Part shown: in pieces, positions 1 through 8,494 of the stretch
Position numbering within the stretch: the stretch's first letter is position 1
Layout: each line of letters starts with the position of its first letter
DNA from: Rhizodiscina lignyota
Taxonomy: Eukaryota; Ascomycota; Dothideomycetes; Aulographales; Rhizodiscinaceae
DNA length: 64,000 nt
Direction: 5' to 3'
NCBI GenBank assembly: GCA_010015805.1
Contig: ML978132.1
Span: 124,001 to 188,000, forward strand
Notes under the pieces: generated by a model
Seen by the model: only the letters and a program-made list of their open reading frames with translations
Told to the model about the DNA's origin: nothing
The model's database searches: none
Made by a program: the position numbers and the translations under genes

Positions 1-1
1 G

Positions 2-250
2 GTACGAAATTGGGTTGTACAGCATGGGAGGACGATGGCGATGATTAGAGGCGAGATGTTTTCAGGAGGAGATGGAAAGGGCGGTGAGGGCGAGGGATTG
101 CCCAAGAAGATAGTATATGCCGTGGCAGAGCATCATAAGGTTCATCTTCCGACACGAGCGGAGCACCTCAGCGTGAGGCTGAAATGGGACGACGATATTG
201 AGGCGCAGGCTAGGGCCGAAGAAGAGCAGAAAACCAAAGCGAGAATATGA
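2..250 (+). CDS. 3' end of an unidentified gene (partial)
   Basis: A reading frame is open from the left edge of the window to a TGA at 248-250, so this is probably the last part of a gene that starts outside. The first ATG inside the window is at 35, but nothing shows it is the initiator. The visible piece (about 82 residues) has a Gly/Glu-rich stretch followed by a short ordered-looking part and a charged Glu/Lys/Arg-rich end. I do not recognise the family. It converges on the GARS gene, with 120 bases between the two stop codons. It could also be a chance open frame. Confidence 0.35.
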   Translation, partial: VRNWVVQHGRTMAMIRGEMFSGGDGKGGEGEGLPKKIVYAVAEHHKVHLPTRAEHLSVRLKWDDDIEAQARAEEEQKTKARI

Positions 251-370
251 CGGCATGATTCCAGTATGATACACCGTGGTGTATGGAATGACTTTTGAAC
301 TGTATGTACAAGAATTCGGATCGTGAAAGTCGTAGAATACAAATCGCTGAAGCGCTATTATGCATTAGTG

Positions 371-1722
371 TCACCGCAGCGCGCGATGCGCGATATCTTT
401 TCGATATTGCATCCCGTCGAAATGTATGCAATTCACTCCCTTGTACGCGGTCTGCACTGCATCTTCTAATGTCTCTCCACTCGCAGTCGAGGCAATCACT
501 CGTCCACCAGATGTCTTAAGCACACCACCGTCTAATGTCGTCCCCGCGTGGAACAAGACAACACCGTTTGGTACGGAGTCGAGCTTCATCTCGACTCCCT
601 TCTTGTACGAGCCAGGGTATCCGCCGGACGCAACAACTACTGTTGCAGCAAATTTTGAATCCACCTCGAGCTCGAAGGATTCCAACTTCTCGTCCATACA
701 CGCCTCAATGACCTTTGCGAGGTCACTTTTCATCAGAACAACCAGGCTTTGCGTTTCTGGGTCGCCGAATCGCACGTTGTATTCGAGTACTCGAGGGCCG
801 TTCTTGGTCATCATTAGACCCGTGAAGAGGCAGCCGACCATAGGATATCCTGATTACCGATATGTGAGCTATTAAACTCGGACAACGTGACGACGATCAT
901 ACCTTCTTCTCTCATGCCATCAATTGTCGGCTGCAGAACCGTCTTGTGTATCTGTTCCAACTCTGCGTCCGAGGCAGCCTTGGTTGGTGCGTACGTGCCC
1001 ATGCCGCCAGTGTTCGGACCAGTATCTCCGTCACCAATTCTCTTATGGTCTTGTGCCGGCGGTAAGCTCTTGATGCTCTTACCATCGCAGAAGCTTAGTA
1101 TGCTAATCTCCTCTCCCTCGAGGAACTCCTCAATCACTACCTCGTCTCCTGCAGCACCAAACTCCTTGTCCAGCATGATATCCTTGAGCGCATCATGCGC
1201 TTCCTGTTTATTTTGAGGTATTATCACGCCTTTGCCCGCAGCCAGTCCAGATGCTTTAATCACCACATCGTGGGACACGGAGTCGAGATACTCCTTAGCT
1301 TCCTCATATTTATTGAAATTTCTGTATTCCGCCGTAGGAATATTGAATCGTCTCATGAAGTCCTTCGCATATGCCTTGCTCCCCTCCATCATTGCTGCAG
1401 CTTGTGTTGGGCCAAAGCACCATGTCCCTCTTCCTCTTGTATGATCGTTAACATAGTCGACGATGCCGTCTACGAGAGGCTGCTCTGGGCCCGGAAGGAC
1501 GACATTGACATCGTTGTCTTTCGCAAATTTCACCAGTTGCTCGAAATACTTAGGCGACGTCTCTGATATACTCGATACATTGGTGACTTTGTCGAGCGAC
1601 GCGGTGCCGCCATTCCCTGGGACAGTGAAGATGTGCTCGACGAGGGGCGATTGGGATAGCTTCCAGGCAAGCGCATGCTCGCGGCCGCCGCCGCCAACGA
1701 GGAGGATGCGAAAGGAGCTCAT
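371..1722 (-). CDS. ADE5: Phosphoribosylamine-glycine ligase (GARS), stand-alone
   Basis: Second step of de novo purine synthesis: joins glycine to phosphoribosylamine using ATP, in the cytosol. Two exons, 1722..903 and 849..371, with a 53-bp intron (donor GTATGA, acceptor CAG) give 432 residues. Visible are the N-terminal nucleotide-binding loop GGGGREHALAW (residues 10-20), the ATP-grasp segment with KASGLAAGKG, the GDTGPNTGGMG motif, and after the intron the VLEYNVRFGDPETQ block. It ends in RKDIAHRA like bacterial PurD, so the domain is complete and stops there. In yeast and most fungi GARS is the first half of a bifunctional GARS-AIRS protein (Ade5,7). Here the AIRS half is absent and is found instead across the divergent promoter, fused to homoserine kinase. 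The start ATG sits directly before the family N-terminus. Confidence 0.95.
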
Positions 1723-2082
1723 GGCTGTGGTATGTCAGTCATGGTGAAGTTCAATTGAGATCAATGAGACGAGAAGAAGTTTGCGCGTCACGGAGCCCGA
1801 AAATTTCAGAGTGCCCCTCGTAGGGCTGAAATAGAGCTGGCGCGGGGCGAGCAAGGGTCACGAAAACGGTCGACCGCGAAAATCTGCTGCACCCGCGTGT
1901 CGCGAGACCACATGCACCGTCCTATAAGGTACATTCAATTCAACCAGGCTCCGTGACGATGAGTTTCAAGCAAACATTGGTGACGTTGTGGAGGCTCAAT
2001 CGCTCGTGAAGAAAACATAACGCTGATCGCCCGACCTTCGAAGAATCCCTTGAACAAGCTTGATGAGTCCTCCAAAAATAAG

Positions 2083-2106
2083 TATATAAAGCCGGTATGT
2101 GACTCT
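2083..2106. promoter_or_regulatory. TATA element and TGACTC box in the divergent GARS / THR1-AIRS promoter
   Basis: The 738-bp spacer between the two divergent starts contains a TATATAAA element at 2083-2090. A TGACTC hexamer lies at 2100-2105 and its inverted form TGAGTC at 2064-2069, so the two hexamers flank the TATA element. TGACTC is the core recognised by Gcn4/CPC1-type amino-acid-control factors and, in yeast, by Bas1 at purine genes. Both would make sense here. The motifs are short and binding is inferred. Confidence 0.35.
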
Positions 2107-2460
2107 CGACTCGAAATATTCGCAGCTCAAGGACTACAAAATGATGATAGTTCATCCCATCTTTCTTGATTGTCTCCGCCGAATCTTCCCTGGCAACTAA
2201 TTCAGCGAACAGACCCAGCCACCGCAATTTCAGAAGTGCAAGTACGACTGTACGATCTTCAACTCCCAATTGCAGCCCATCCAAATTCGAATTCCCCCTA
2301 CCACAAATCGTGCGATAGAAGGATTCTCTTCCCAGAGCAAACACTGGCGCCAGTACTGCCGCCTAATCACAGGTGGCCATTAAATCGTCCGTCTTCCCAC
2401 TGCGGTCCTTGGAACTCTCAGCACCACAGCCTCTTAGGCTCTACTCTTCCAATCGGCGCC

Positions 2461-4617
2461 ATGATCACCATCAAGGTGCCCTGTTCCTCGGCGAACATTG
2501 GACCTGGCTTTGACGTTATTGGCCTCGCACTGTCAATCTACCTCGAGCTGCGCATTACTGTAGACGAATCACGCACAGACTTTGACGCTCCTCTGAACTG
2601 TGAGATATCTTACGAGGGCCAAGGCGCGGAAGAAGTCAGTCGCGATGCCACGGTCAACCTCATCACTAGAGTAGCGCTTTATGTGCTCAAGTGTCATGGC
2701 CAGTCACAGTTCCCTCGAGGTACGCACCTCCACATCATCAATCCCATTCCACTAGGCCGCGGTTTGGGCTCTTCTGGTGCGGCTGTTGTGGGCGGCGTCA
2801 TGGTTGCTAATGAGATTGGCAAACTGGGCCTCTCGAAGGCACGCATGTTTGACTACTGCCTCATGATCGAGCGTCATCCGGACAACGTCGGCGCAGCTCT
2901 ATTCGGCGGCCTCGTCGGCACCTATTTGAACGAGCTTGAGCCTGAAGACACGCAACGCAAGGAAATCCCGCTGGCAGAGGTGCTACCACAGCCAGCTGGT
3001 GGCGAGGACACTGGTATACAGCCGCCAGAACCTCCACTCAACATCGGACATTACTTCCAATTTACATGGGCGAAGGAAATCAAATGTGTAGCAGTCATTC
3101 CCGACTTCGAAGTCCCTACCTCGAAAGCAAGAGAGGTCCTCCCAAAGCAATACTCCCGTGAAGATGTCATCTTCAACCTTCAACGCGTTGCACTGCTCAC
3201 GACAGCGCTAGGCCAGAGTCCCCCAAATTCTGACATGATCTACAAAGGCATGCAAGATAAAGTTCATCAGCCTTACCGAAAGGGTCTCATCCCTCGCCTT
3301 ACGGATATACTCAGCAGTGTCACGCCGGATAGCCACCCAGGGCTCCTTGGTATTTGCCTTTCGGGCGCGGGTCCAACCATACTGGCGCTTGCAACTCACA
3401 ACTTTGAACATATCGCAGAGCATCTACTGTCCGAGTTTGAGAAAGAGAACATCACCTGTGAATGGATGCTCCTGGAACCGGCATACGATGGCGCCACAGC
3501 CACACACTCTGCAGATCCAACACCTGCTACCTTCCAGCAGGAGCAGCAGCAGTCCATGACATACGCCGACGCCGGTGTCTCTATCGATCGCGGCAATGAG
3601 CTGGTCACCCGCATCAAGTCCGCCGTTCGCTCAACTGCGCGACCCGGCGCAGACGCTACCATTGGCGGGTTCGGCGGCGCCATCAACCTCGCCGCGGCAG
3701 GCTACAAAGAGGCGCCAATTCTCGTGCAAGCGATAGACGGCGTAGGCACGAAGCTGAAAATCGCGTTTGAGATGCAGAAGTACGACACCGTCGGCATCGA
3801 CCTGGTCGCCATGAATGTGAACGATCTCGTCGTGCAGGGCGCAGAGCCCATCAGCTTCCTGGATTACTTCGCGTGTAGCAAGCTCGACGTCGATGTCGCC
3901 GCGTCCTTTGTCGAAGGTGTAGCGAGGGGCTGCAAGATGGCGGACTGTGCGCTGGTGGGAGGCGAGACGGCGGAGATGCCGGGCATGTATGCAGATGGCG
4001 AGTTCGATGCTGCTGGTGAGGCGACTGGGTGCATTCGGCAGGGCGTAAAGGTATTGCCAGACGTGGAGTCGATGAGGGCGGGAGATGTGCTGCTGGGACT
4101 GGGAAGTAGTGGGTGCCATTCGAATGGTTTCTCGCTAGTGAGGAAAGTACTGGAGAGGGCGGGATTGAAGTTCACAGACCAGGCGCCTTGGCAAGAGAGT
4201 AAGACGGTAGGAGACGCTTTACTCGAGCCAACGAAGATATACGTCAAGCCGCTCCTAGCAATAACAAGGCGAGGGTTGGTTAAGGGGATGTCACACATCA
4301 CCGGAGGAGGACTGTACGACAACGTACCGAGAATGCTACCAAGTCATCTAGCAGCGGAGATGGAAATCGGAAGCTGGCCCGTTCCGCCAGTGCTGAAATG
4401 GTTGAAGAGGGCAGGAAAGGTGCGCTCGAAAGAGTTCGCGAGAGCATGGAATACAGGGCTGGGCATGGTCCTGGTGGTTGACAAGCACAGGGCCGAGACG
4501 GCAAAGGATATTCTGGAAGAGTGGGGAGAGAAAGTGTATGAAGTTGGGAAGCTCGTTAAGAGGGAGCAGGACGGCTGTGTCTTGCTGCAATTGGATGAGT
4601 GGGATGAGTGGGACTGA
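2461..4617 (+). CDS. THR1-ADE7: Homoserine kinase fused to AIR synthase
   Basis: One uninterrupted frame, 718 residues from the ATG at 2461; the frame is open upstream to about 2170 but without an ATG. Residues 1 to about 345 are a complete GHMP-family homoserine kinase (threonine synthesis): N-terminus with SSANIGPGFD, ATP loop GRGLGSSGAA (about 99-108), C-terminal CLSGAGPT motif. A Gln/Thr/Ala-rich linker of roughly 20 residues follows. From Met366 (ATG at 3556) comes a complete phosphoribosylformylglycinamidine cyclo-ligase (AIRS, purine synthesis step 5): YADAGVSID, DGVGTKLKIA, GGETAEMPGM, HITGGGLYDN, NTGLGMVLV. All core motifs of both enzymes are present and there is no stop or evident intron between them. 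The AIRS part keeps what looks like its own former initiator Met. Normally AIRS follows GARS in one fungal protein. I know of no described Thr1-AIRS fusion. Confidence 0.93.
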   Translation: MITIKVPCSSANIGPGFDVIGLALSIYLELRITVDESRTDFDAPLNCEISYEGQGAEEVSRDATVNLITRVALYVLKCHGQSQFPRGTHLHIINPIPLGRGLGSSGAAVVGGVMVANEIGKLGLSKARMFDYCLMIERHPDNVGAALFGGLVGTYLNELEPEDTQRKEIPLAEVLPQPAGGEDTGIQPPEPPLNIGHYFQFTWAKEIKCVAVIPDFEVPTSKAREVLPKQYSREDVIFNLQRVALLTTALGQSPPNSDMIYKGMQDKVHQPYRKGLIPRLTDILSSVTPDSHPGLLGICLSGAGPTILALATHNFEHIAEHLLSEFEKENITCEWMLLEPAYDGATATHSADPTPATFQQEQQQSMTYADAGVSIDRGNELVTRIKSAVRSTARPGADATIGGFGGAINLAAAGYKEAPILVQAIDGVGTKLKIAFEMQKYDTVGIDLVAMNVNDLVVQGAEPISFLDYFACSKLDVDVAASFVEGVARGCKMADCALVGGETAEMPGMYADGEFDAAGEATGCIRQGVKVLPDVESMRAGDVLLGLGSSGCHSNGFSLVRKVLERAGLKFTDQAPWQESKTVGDALLEPTKIYVKPLLAITRRGLVKGMSHITGGGLYDNVPRMLPSHLAAEMEIGSWPVPPVLKWLKRAGKVRSKEFARAWNTGLGMVLVVDKHRAETAKDILEEWGEKVYEVGKLVKREQDGCVLLQLDEWDEWD

Positions 4618-4813
4618 GATCGTCTTCTGATGTCAGAGCTGCGTATTTGGTAGTTTGAGGCGCTTTTCGAATTCGTGAGTGGTTGGGTAGGAGCCTGAAA
4701 TGACTCCAAGATAGCTATACATAGACATGGCGGAAGCAAAACCAAGGTTCTAATGGATATGGGACTCCCACATGCGCCGGCTCCATGCACTTCTGTATAG
4801 GGTATTCGTCCCG

Positions 4814-5271
4814 TTAAGCCGCTGGTTGCCCAGGCCGTCTCTTTGTAAACCGTTTCGACTCTGCATGATCGTTAGCTTGCGCCCATCCCCCTATCATACA
4901 ATGTGTAGAGCGCGAGGAAGCACTCACCCGCTTTAGTCTTCTTCTTCTTTGGCGCGCCCTTCCCTCTCAGCTTCATCTGCCTTATCTTGTCCACTCTCTC
5001 CTCCTCCGCCTCGTCCTCAATCTCGAAGGCCGGGTACTTCGCTCTAAATTGCTTTATCGTGCCAATGCGACGCGGATAGTAGGCTGCCATTGAGGGACCG
5101 CGCAGGCGCTGTCGTAAGACTTTGTTGCCGAGGCGTAGACCCTCAGGGTTGAAGGTTGTGTTGAAGATGCGGCATCGCACCTAGTAGTGGTGAGAAGAGT
5201 GAGAGAACAGAGGGGAATTACCGGGGGAGTACCTTCATGAGTTGTAATATTCGTGATCGAGGGACGGCCAT
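4814..5271 (-). CDS. RSM27: Mitochondrial small-subunit ribosomal protein mS33
   Basis: Component of the 37S mitochondrial ribosome. Three exons, 5271..5233 (13 codons), 5180..4928 and 4860..4814, give 112 residues. The family core is clear: RIFNTTFNPEG, GNKVLRQRLRGP, AAYYPRR, and the basic GKGAPKKKKTKAESKRF tail, which is completed only by the third exon. The last intron has donor GTGAGT, branch GCTAAC and acceptor CAG. The start at 5271 gives MAVPRSRILQL, as in other fungal mS33. It faces the RNase III gene across a short divergent promoter of 280 bp. Confidence 0.92.
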
Positions 5272-5551
5272 TGCGGCTTGAATTGGTGCTCGAGATAGAG
5301 ATACAATGGCGCTGCGGAAAACGGAGGTGCTTTCGTGGAGGCACTGAGGTTAGACGCGGCTCTGCGGGAACAAGCGAGGGACCAGGCTCCCACGCGGGCA
5401 CGTGCCCCATGTTTATTCTCCACTCTTAAATATGCCTGCCTCTCCCTCGTGAGTTCTTCCTCTCTCAGTCACATTACACGACTCTCGGCCAACGCACTCT
5501 GTAAGGTACCCCCTTCAAACCTGCCGAGCTGGGCCAGCAGTTTTATGCAAA

Positions 5552-6646
5552 ATGGGGAAAAAACGCAGACACAGCCAACTACCTGACCATCATGACAGTC
5601 CTTCAGAGTCGATAACTCCAAGCTCTAAAAAGCGCAAACCAATCAACGAGCGGGAGAAGCCTTATGAAGAGGCCATCTCAAAGTCGGAGCTGAACATCGA
5701 ATTCCCGGAGCAATCGTTCCTTGGAGGCGGGAGCGACTACGTTAAATTCCCTCCCTTCTCGCACTCCAAACCCCTCAACGAGTACGTCATGGACGACGCG
5801 GACGAGCAGCCTGACTTGCCGGAGATCTGGAACAAAGAGCTTGCCAAAAAAGTTTTCACGCACAAGGCGATGCGCACTGGGGAGGCCCAGACCACTGGCG
5901 ATGAGTCTATGACCTACGAGACGCTGGAGTGGCTTGGAGACCGCTATATTGAGCTAATCGCCGTGCGTCTGATTGCTCTGCGCTTCCAGCACTTGACCGC
6001 GCACAAAAAGTCCCAAATGAAGGAAGGCTTAGTGAACAACGTGCAGCTTGCAAAATACTCGAGGGCCTATCACTTGCCGGAGAAGGTCAAACATCTGTAC
6101 TACGTCGACAACGAAAAAGTCCGGATGAAGATGGAGGCGGATATTTTCGAAGCGTACGTGGCTGCTGTCATCGAAAGCGATCCGGATCATGGCTACTCCA
6201 TCGCCACTAAGTGGCTGACTGCCTTATGGGCTCCGAAGGTGCTAAGCCTGGGCCACGCGGAGAAACGTATCCTCAACATAGATGAGGCGAAGGCAAGGCT
6301 GAACAAGTATCTCATGCACTCGAGTGCTGGCATCACTATCGACTATGTCGAGTACCGGAAGCCAAAGCCCATCAACAACCAGCGCTACTACTACACCTTC
6401 TTTAGGGCGTTAACAGTGACTGGCTGGGGCCAGGATGGAACGGTGCTGGGACGGGGCTCGGGCAGCAGCGCAAAAGAGGCAGAATGTAGGGCTATCATGA
6501 ACGCGTTCGACGAGAGCATGCCGCTTCTTGAAGAGATGTATGAGAAGAAGCTGGAGTTCACTGAAAAGAGGAAGAAGGCGAAGGAAGCACAAGCGAAGGA
6601 AGACGAGGCGAAGAAAGACGAGGCGAAGCTTAATGCCGACACTTGA
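5552..6646 (+). CDS. RNT1: RNase III with dsRNA-binding domain (Rnt1 type)
   Basis: Nuclear double-stranded-RNA endonuclease of the Rnt1 class, which processes pre-rRNA and snRNA/snoRNA precursors. 364 residues, no intron. A basic N-terminus with KKRRH and KKRK patches may be a nuclear signal. The RNase III domain covers about 85-235 with signature ETLEWLGD (Glu126, Asp130) and the second metal-ligand motif ADIFEAYVAA (Asp197, Glu200), so all four catalytic acidic residues are present. A dsRNA-binding domain follows (about 247-330, with SSAKEAECRAIMNAF). The tail is a Lys/Glu/Ala-rich helix with repeats of EDEAKK type. It is convergent with the dioxygenase gene, with a minisatellite between the two ends. 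Confidence 0.9.
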   Translation: MGKKRRHSQLPDHHDSPSESITPSSKKRKPINEREKPYEEAISKSELNIEFPEQSFLGGGSDYVKFPPFSHSKPLNEYVMDDADEQPDLPEIWNKELAKKVFTHKAMRTGEAQTTGDESMTYETLEWLGDRYIELIAVRLIALRFQHLTAHKKSQMKEGLVNNVQLAKYSRAYHLPEKVKHLYYVDNEKVRMKMEADIFEAYVAAVIESDPDHGYSIATKWLTALWAPKVLSLGHAEKRILNIDEAKARLNKYLMHSSAGITIDYVEYRKPKPINNQRYYYTFFRALTVTGWGQDGTVLGRGSGSSAKEAECRAIMNAFDESMPLLEEMYEKKLEFTEKRKKAKEAQAKEDEAKKDEAKLNADT

Positions 6647-6726
6647 TGGATTCCGTTGGTGGCAAGCAAGCTATTCAGCTAGATGACGTTGGTGACTAAT
6701 GGACGTCTGCGTGTTGCAAAGGGCGA

Positions 6727-6862
6727 GATTCACGAGGTCAAGGTCAAGATTCACGAGGTCAAGGTCAAAAATTCACGAAGGTCAAAATTCACGAGGTCGA
6801 GGTCAAAAATTCACGAAGTCAAGGTCAAGGTTAACGAGGTTAAGGCCAAGGTCAAGGATGTA
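6727..6862 (+). repeat. Degenerate minisatellite, about 20-bp unit
   Basis: About six tandem copies of a unit resembling ATTCACGAGGTCAAGGTCAA, with length variants (copies with AAAATT, GAAGTC, GTTAACGAGG). The array sits between the stop of the RNase III gene and the stop of the convergent dioxygenase gene. A frame runs through it by chance because the units lack stops. No gene function is apparent. Confidence 0.85.
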
Positions 6863-6911
6863 CATTACACAATCAAGAAGCTAGATGGCTCACCTTGCTC
6901 TCCGCTTGCAA

Positions 6912-7781
6912 TCAGTCTTCGTGAGCATACCCAACATCCCCATTCGCCTCCTGTCCCATCTCGTATAATCGAGCTCTCATCCCCTCAGCCCTGGTCCTCA
7001 TGTTCCCTGGCAACAGCTCGAAGTTGCATTTCTCCACCCACTCGCCCACGCCATGCTGCAGCACGTTCCTTGCGCGCATCCTGCTTCCCTTCACGTGCCC
7101 AATGCTGCCATGCAGCGTCATCCGCTGCCAGTGCGAGTCGTATACGCCGCGGTGCAGGATGTTGTTATTGTAGAATACCAAGTCGCCCGCCTTCATTTCC
7201 ACGACTTTCTGGCCAGGCATGTTCTTGTCGAGCGGATCGGCGTTCCTCTCTTCGTCGGTCCTCGCGCGCTGATGAGTCCCCGGAACGACAACTAGCGAGT
7301 GGTCATCGTACAGCGCGAGGTTCCATTGGGCATGCCAAGCCGGTTCTTGTAGTCGCTTCATCTCTTCTTCGGCCGTTGCGTCCGCTGCAATGTCATCTCT
7401 GTGCCAGCGGAGCTCAAAGTCGCTGTCGGGTCGTACGAGTACGTTGTACAGTTCCATGATCAAGTCATCCTCTTTTGCATCGAGTAGCTCTTTCACCGGG
7501 TTGATGATGAAGTCTGCAAAGTACGACAGCGCAAATATATCGCTGTCTGGGAGCTCAGGATTGAGCAGGTGCTGTACGCCCCAGATTCCATTCGATGGGT
7601 CTGACCCCCACGGCGGGAACTGCTTCGGTAGCGTCCGTATGTATGGCCATTTTCCTGAGCGAGCTAGTGTGACAGTACGCTCTGCTGCAGCTCGGAGAAC
7701 AATGAGTTCGGGATCTGTGAGGGCGGACGGAATGAGGACGTAGCCGTCTTTCTGCAGCGATTTGACGAGATCTTTTGTCAT
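6912..7781 (-). CDS. Phytanoyl-CoA dioxygenase (PhyH) family protein
   Basis: Predicted Fe(II)/2-oxoglutarate-dependent oxygenase, 289 residues, single exon. The facial triad is visible as His127-x-Asp129 (in RWHRDD) and His210 (in NILHRG), with Arg220 (SHWQRMTLHG) placed to bind 2-oxoglutarate. The double-stranded beta-helix segments around VVPGTHQ and GDLVFYNNN fit the family. The ATG at 7781 gives MTKDLVKSLQKDGYV, the usual helix before the core; the frame is open further upstream but only from a GTG. Substrate unknown: family members act on acyl-CoAs, ectoine, quorum signals and fungal secondary metabolites. No biosynthetic cluster surrounds it. Confidence 0.85.
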   Translation of the reverse strand: MTKDLVKSLQKDGYVLIPSALTDPELIVLRAAAERTVTLARSGKWPYIRTLPKQFPPWGSDPSNGIWGVQHLLNPELPDSDIFALSYFADFIINPVKELLDAKEDDLIMELYNVLVRPDSDFELRWHRDDIAADATAEEEMKRLQEPAWHAQWNLALYDDHSLVVVPGTHQRARTDEERNADPLDKNMPGQKVVEMKAGDLVFYNNNILHRGVYDSHWQRMTLHGSIGHVKGSRMRARNVLQHGVGEWVEKCNFELLPGNMRTRAEGMRARLYEMGQEANGDVGYAHED

Positions 7782-8494
7782 GTTTGGAATATCGATTGAG
7801 GAATCGAAAGACAAATGGAAGAATGAGCTCCGCGAAGAACTTTCCACGGACTACCTAGGATATTCTGAAAGAAGTCGCGACCTCGTCTAGTTGCTGTCAC
7901 GCGCACTCGCTGGGAGCTTCGAGGTCGTCGGGTGGAGTTCAGTTTTATATTGAGGCGACAATTCTCGTGACTATAAAGCTTGAAGAGTTCAGGTTTAGGT
8001 TGAAATGTTCCGTGACTTTATATCAGACACCAATGAGAGTCTTGAGGAGGTTCGATTAAGTTTGAGTATGAAGTAGAAGCATCCAACATGGTCCCACTGT
8101 ACATTCCTGGCATACGCCACAGCGTTGATGAGATGCCCCCGCATTGCGGATCGCGGCGGGCTTAGTCACTTTTAATTCTGTTACCTTTTCGAACTGTATC
8201 GTATTTCTCTTTCTGATTGATGGATCTTAATTTTAAGCATATATTTTGAGTGAGCTAGGCGAAATTTTGCATGCTGCTTCAACGTAGCCGAGACGTCCGA
8301 GACCGCTTTGGGAAGGAGTGTGGGACGTCTATTTGCTCTAACATAAAACATTTGTAGCACAGAGGTATTGTCGTATTGTACAACAAAATCCACGAGATCT
8401 AAGGGGTGCACATATCTCTCTTTGTCATTTGTCGAGGCGCTGGAATCAAGAGCCGCAGCTCTGTTGTCGGCCGAGTCTGTTTTGAAGCCCCAGT
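7782..8494. other. Intergenic, no gene seen
   Basis: Upstream region of the dioxygenase gene and 3' flank of the sugar transporter. The part from about 8160 to 8420 is AT-rich. No conserved frame, RNA gene or repeat was recognised. Confidence 0.6.

Noticed and set aside
2170-2460. Open frame extending 97 codons upstream of the homoserine kinase start
   Set aside because: It begins on TTG with no ATG, and the family N-terminus starts exactly at the ATG at 2461, so I treat it as 5' leader.
6683-7459. 258-codon frame through the minisatellite into the dioxygenase gene
   Set aside because: Generated by stop-free repeat units and by the antisense of a real gene.
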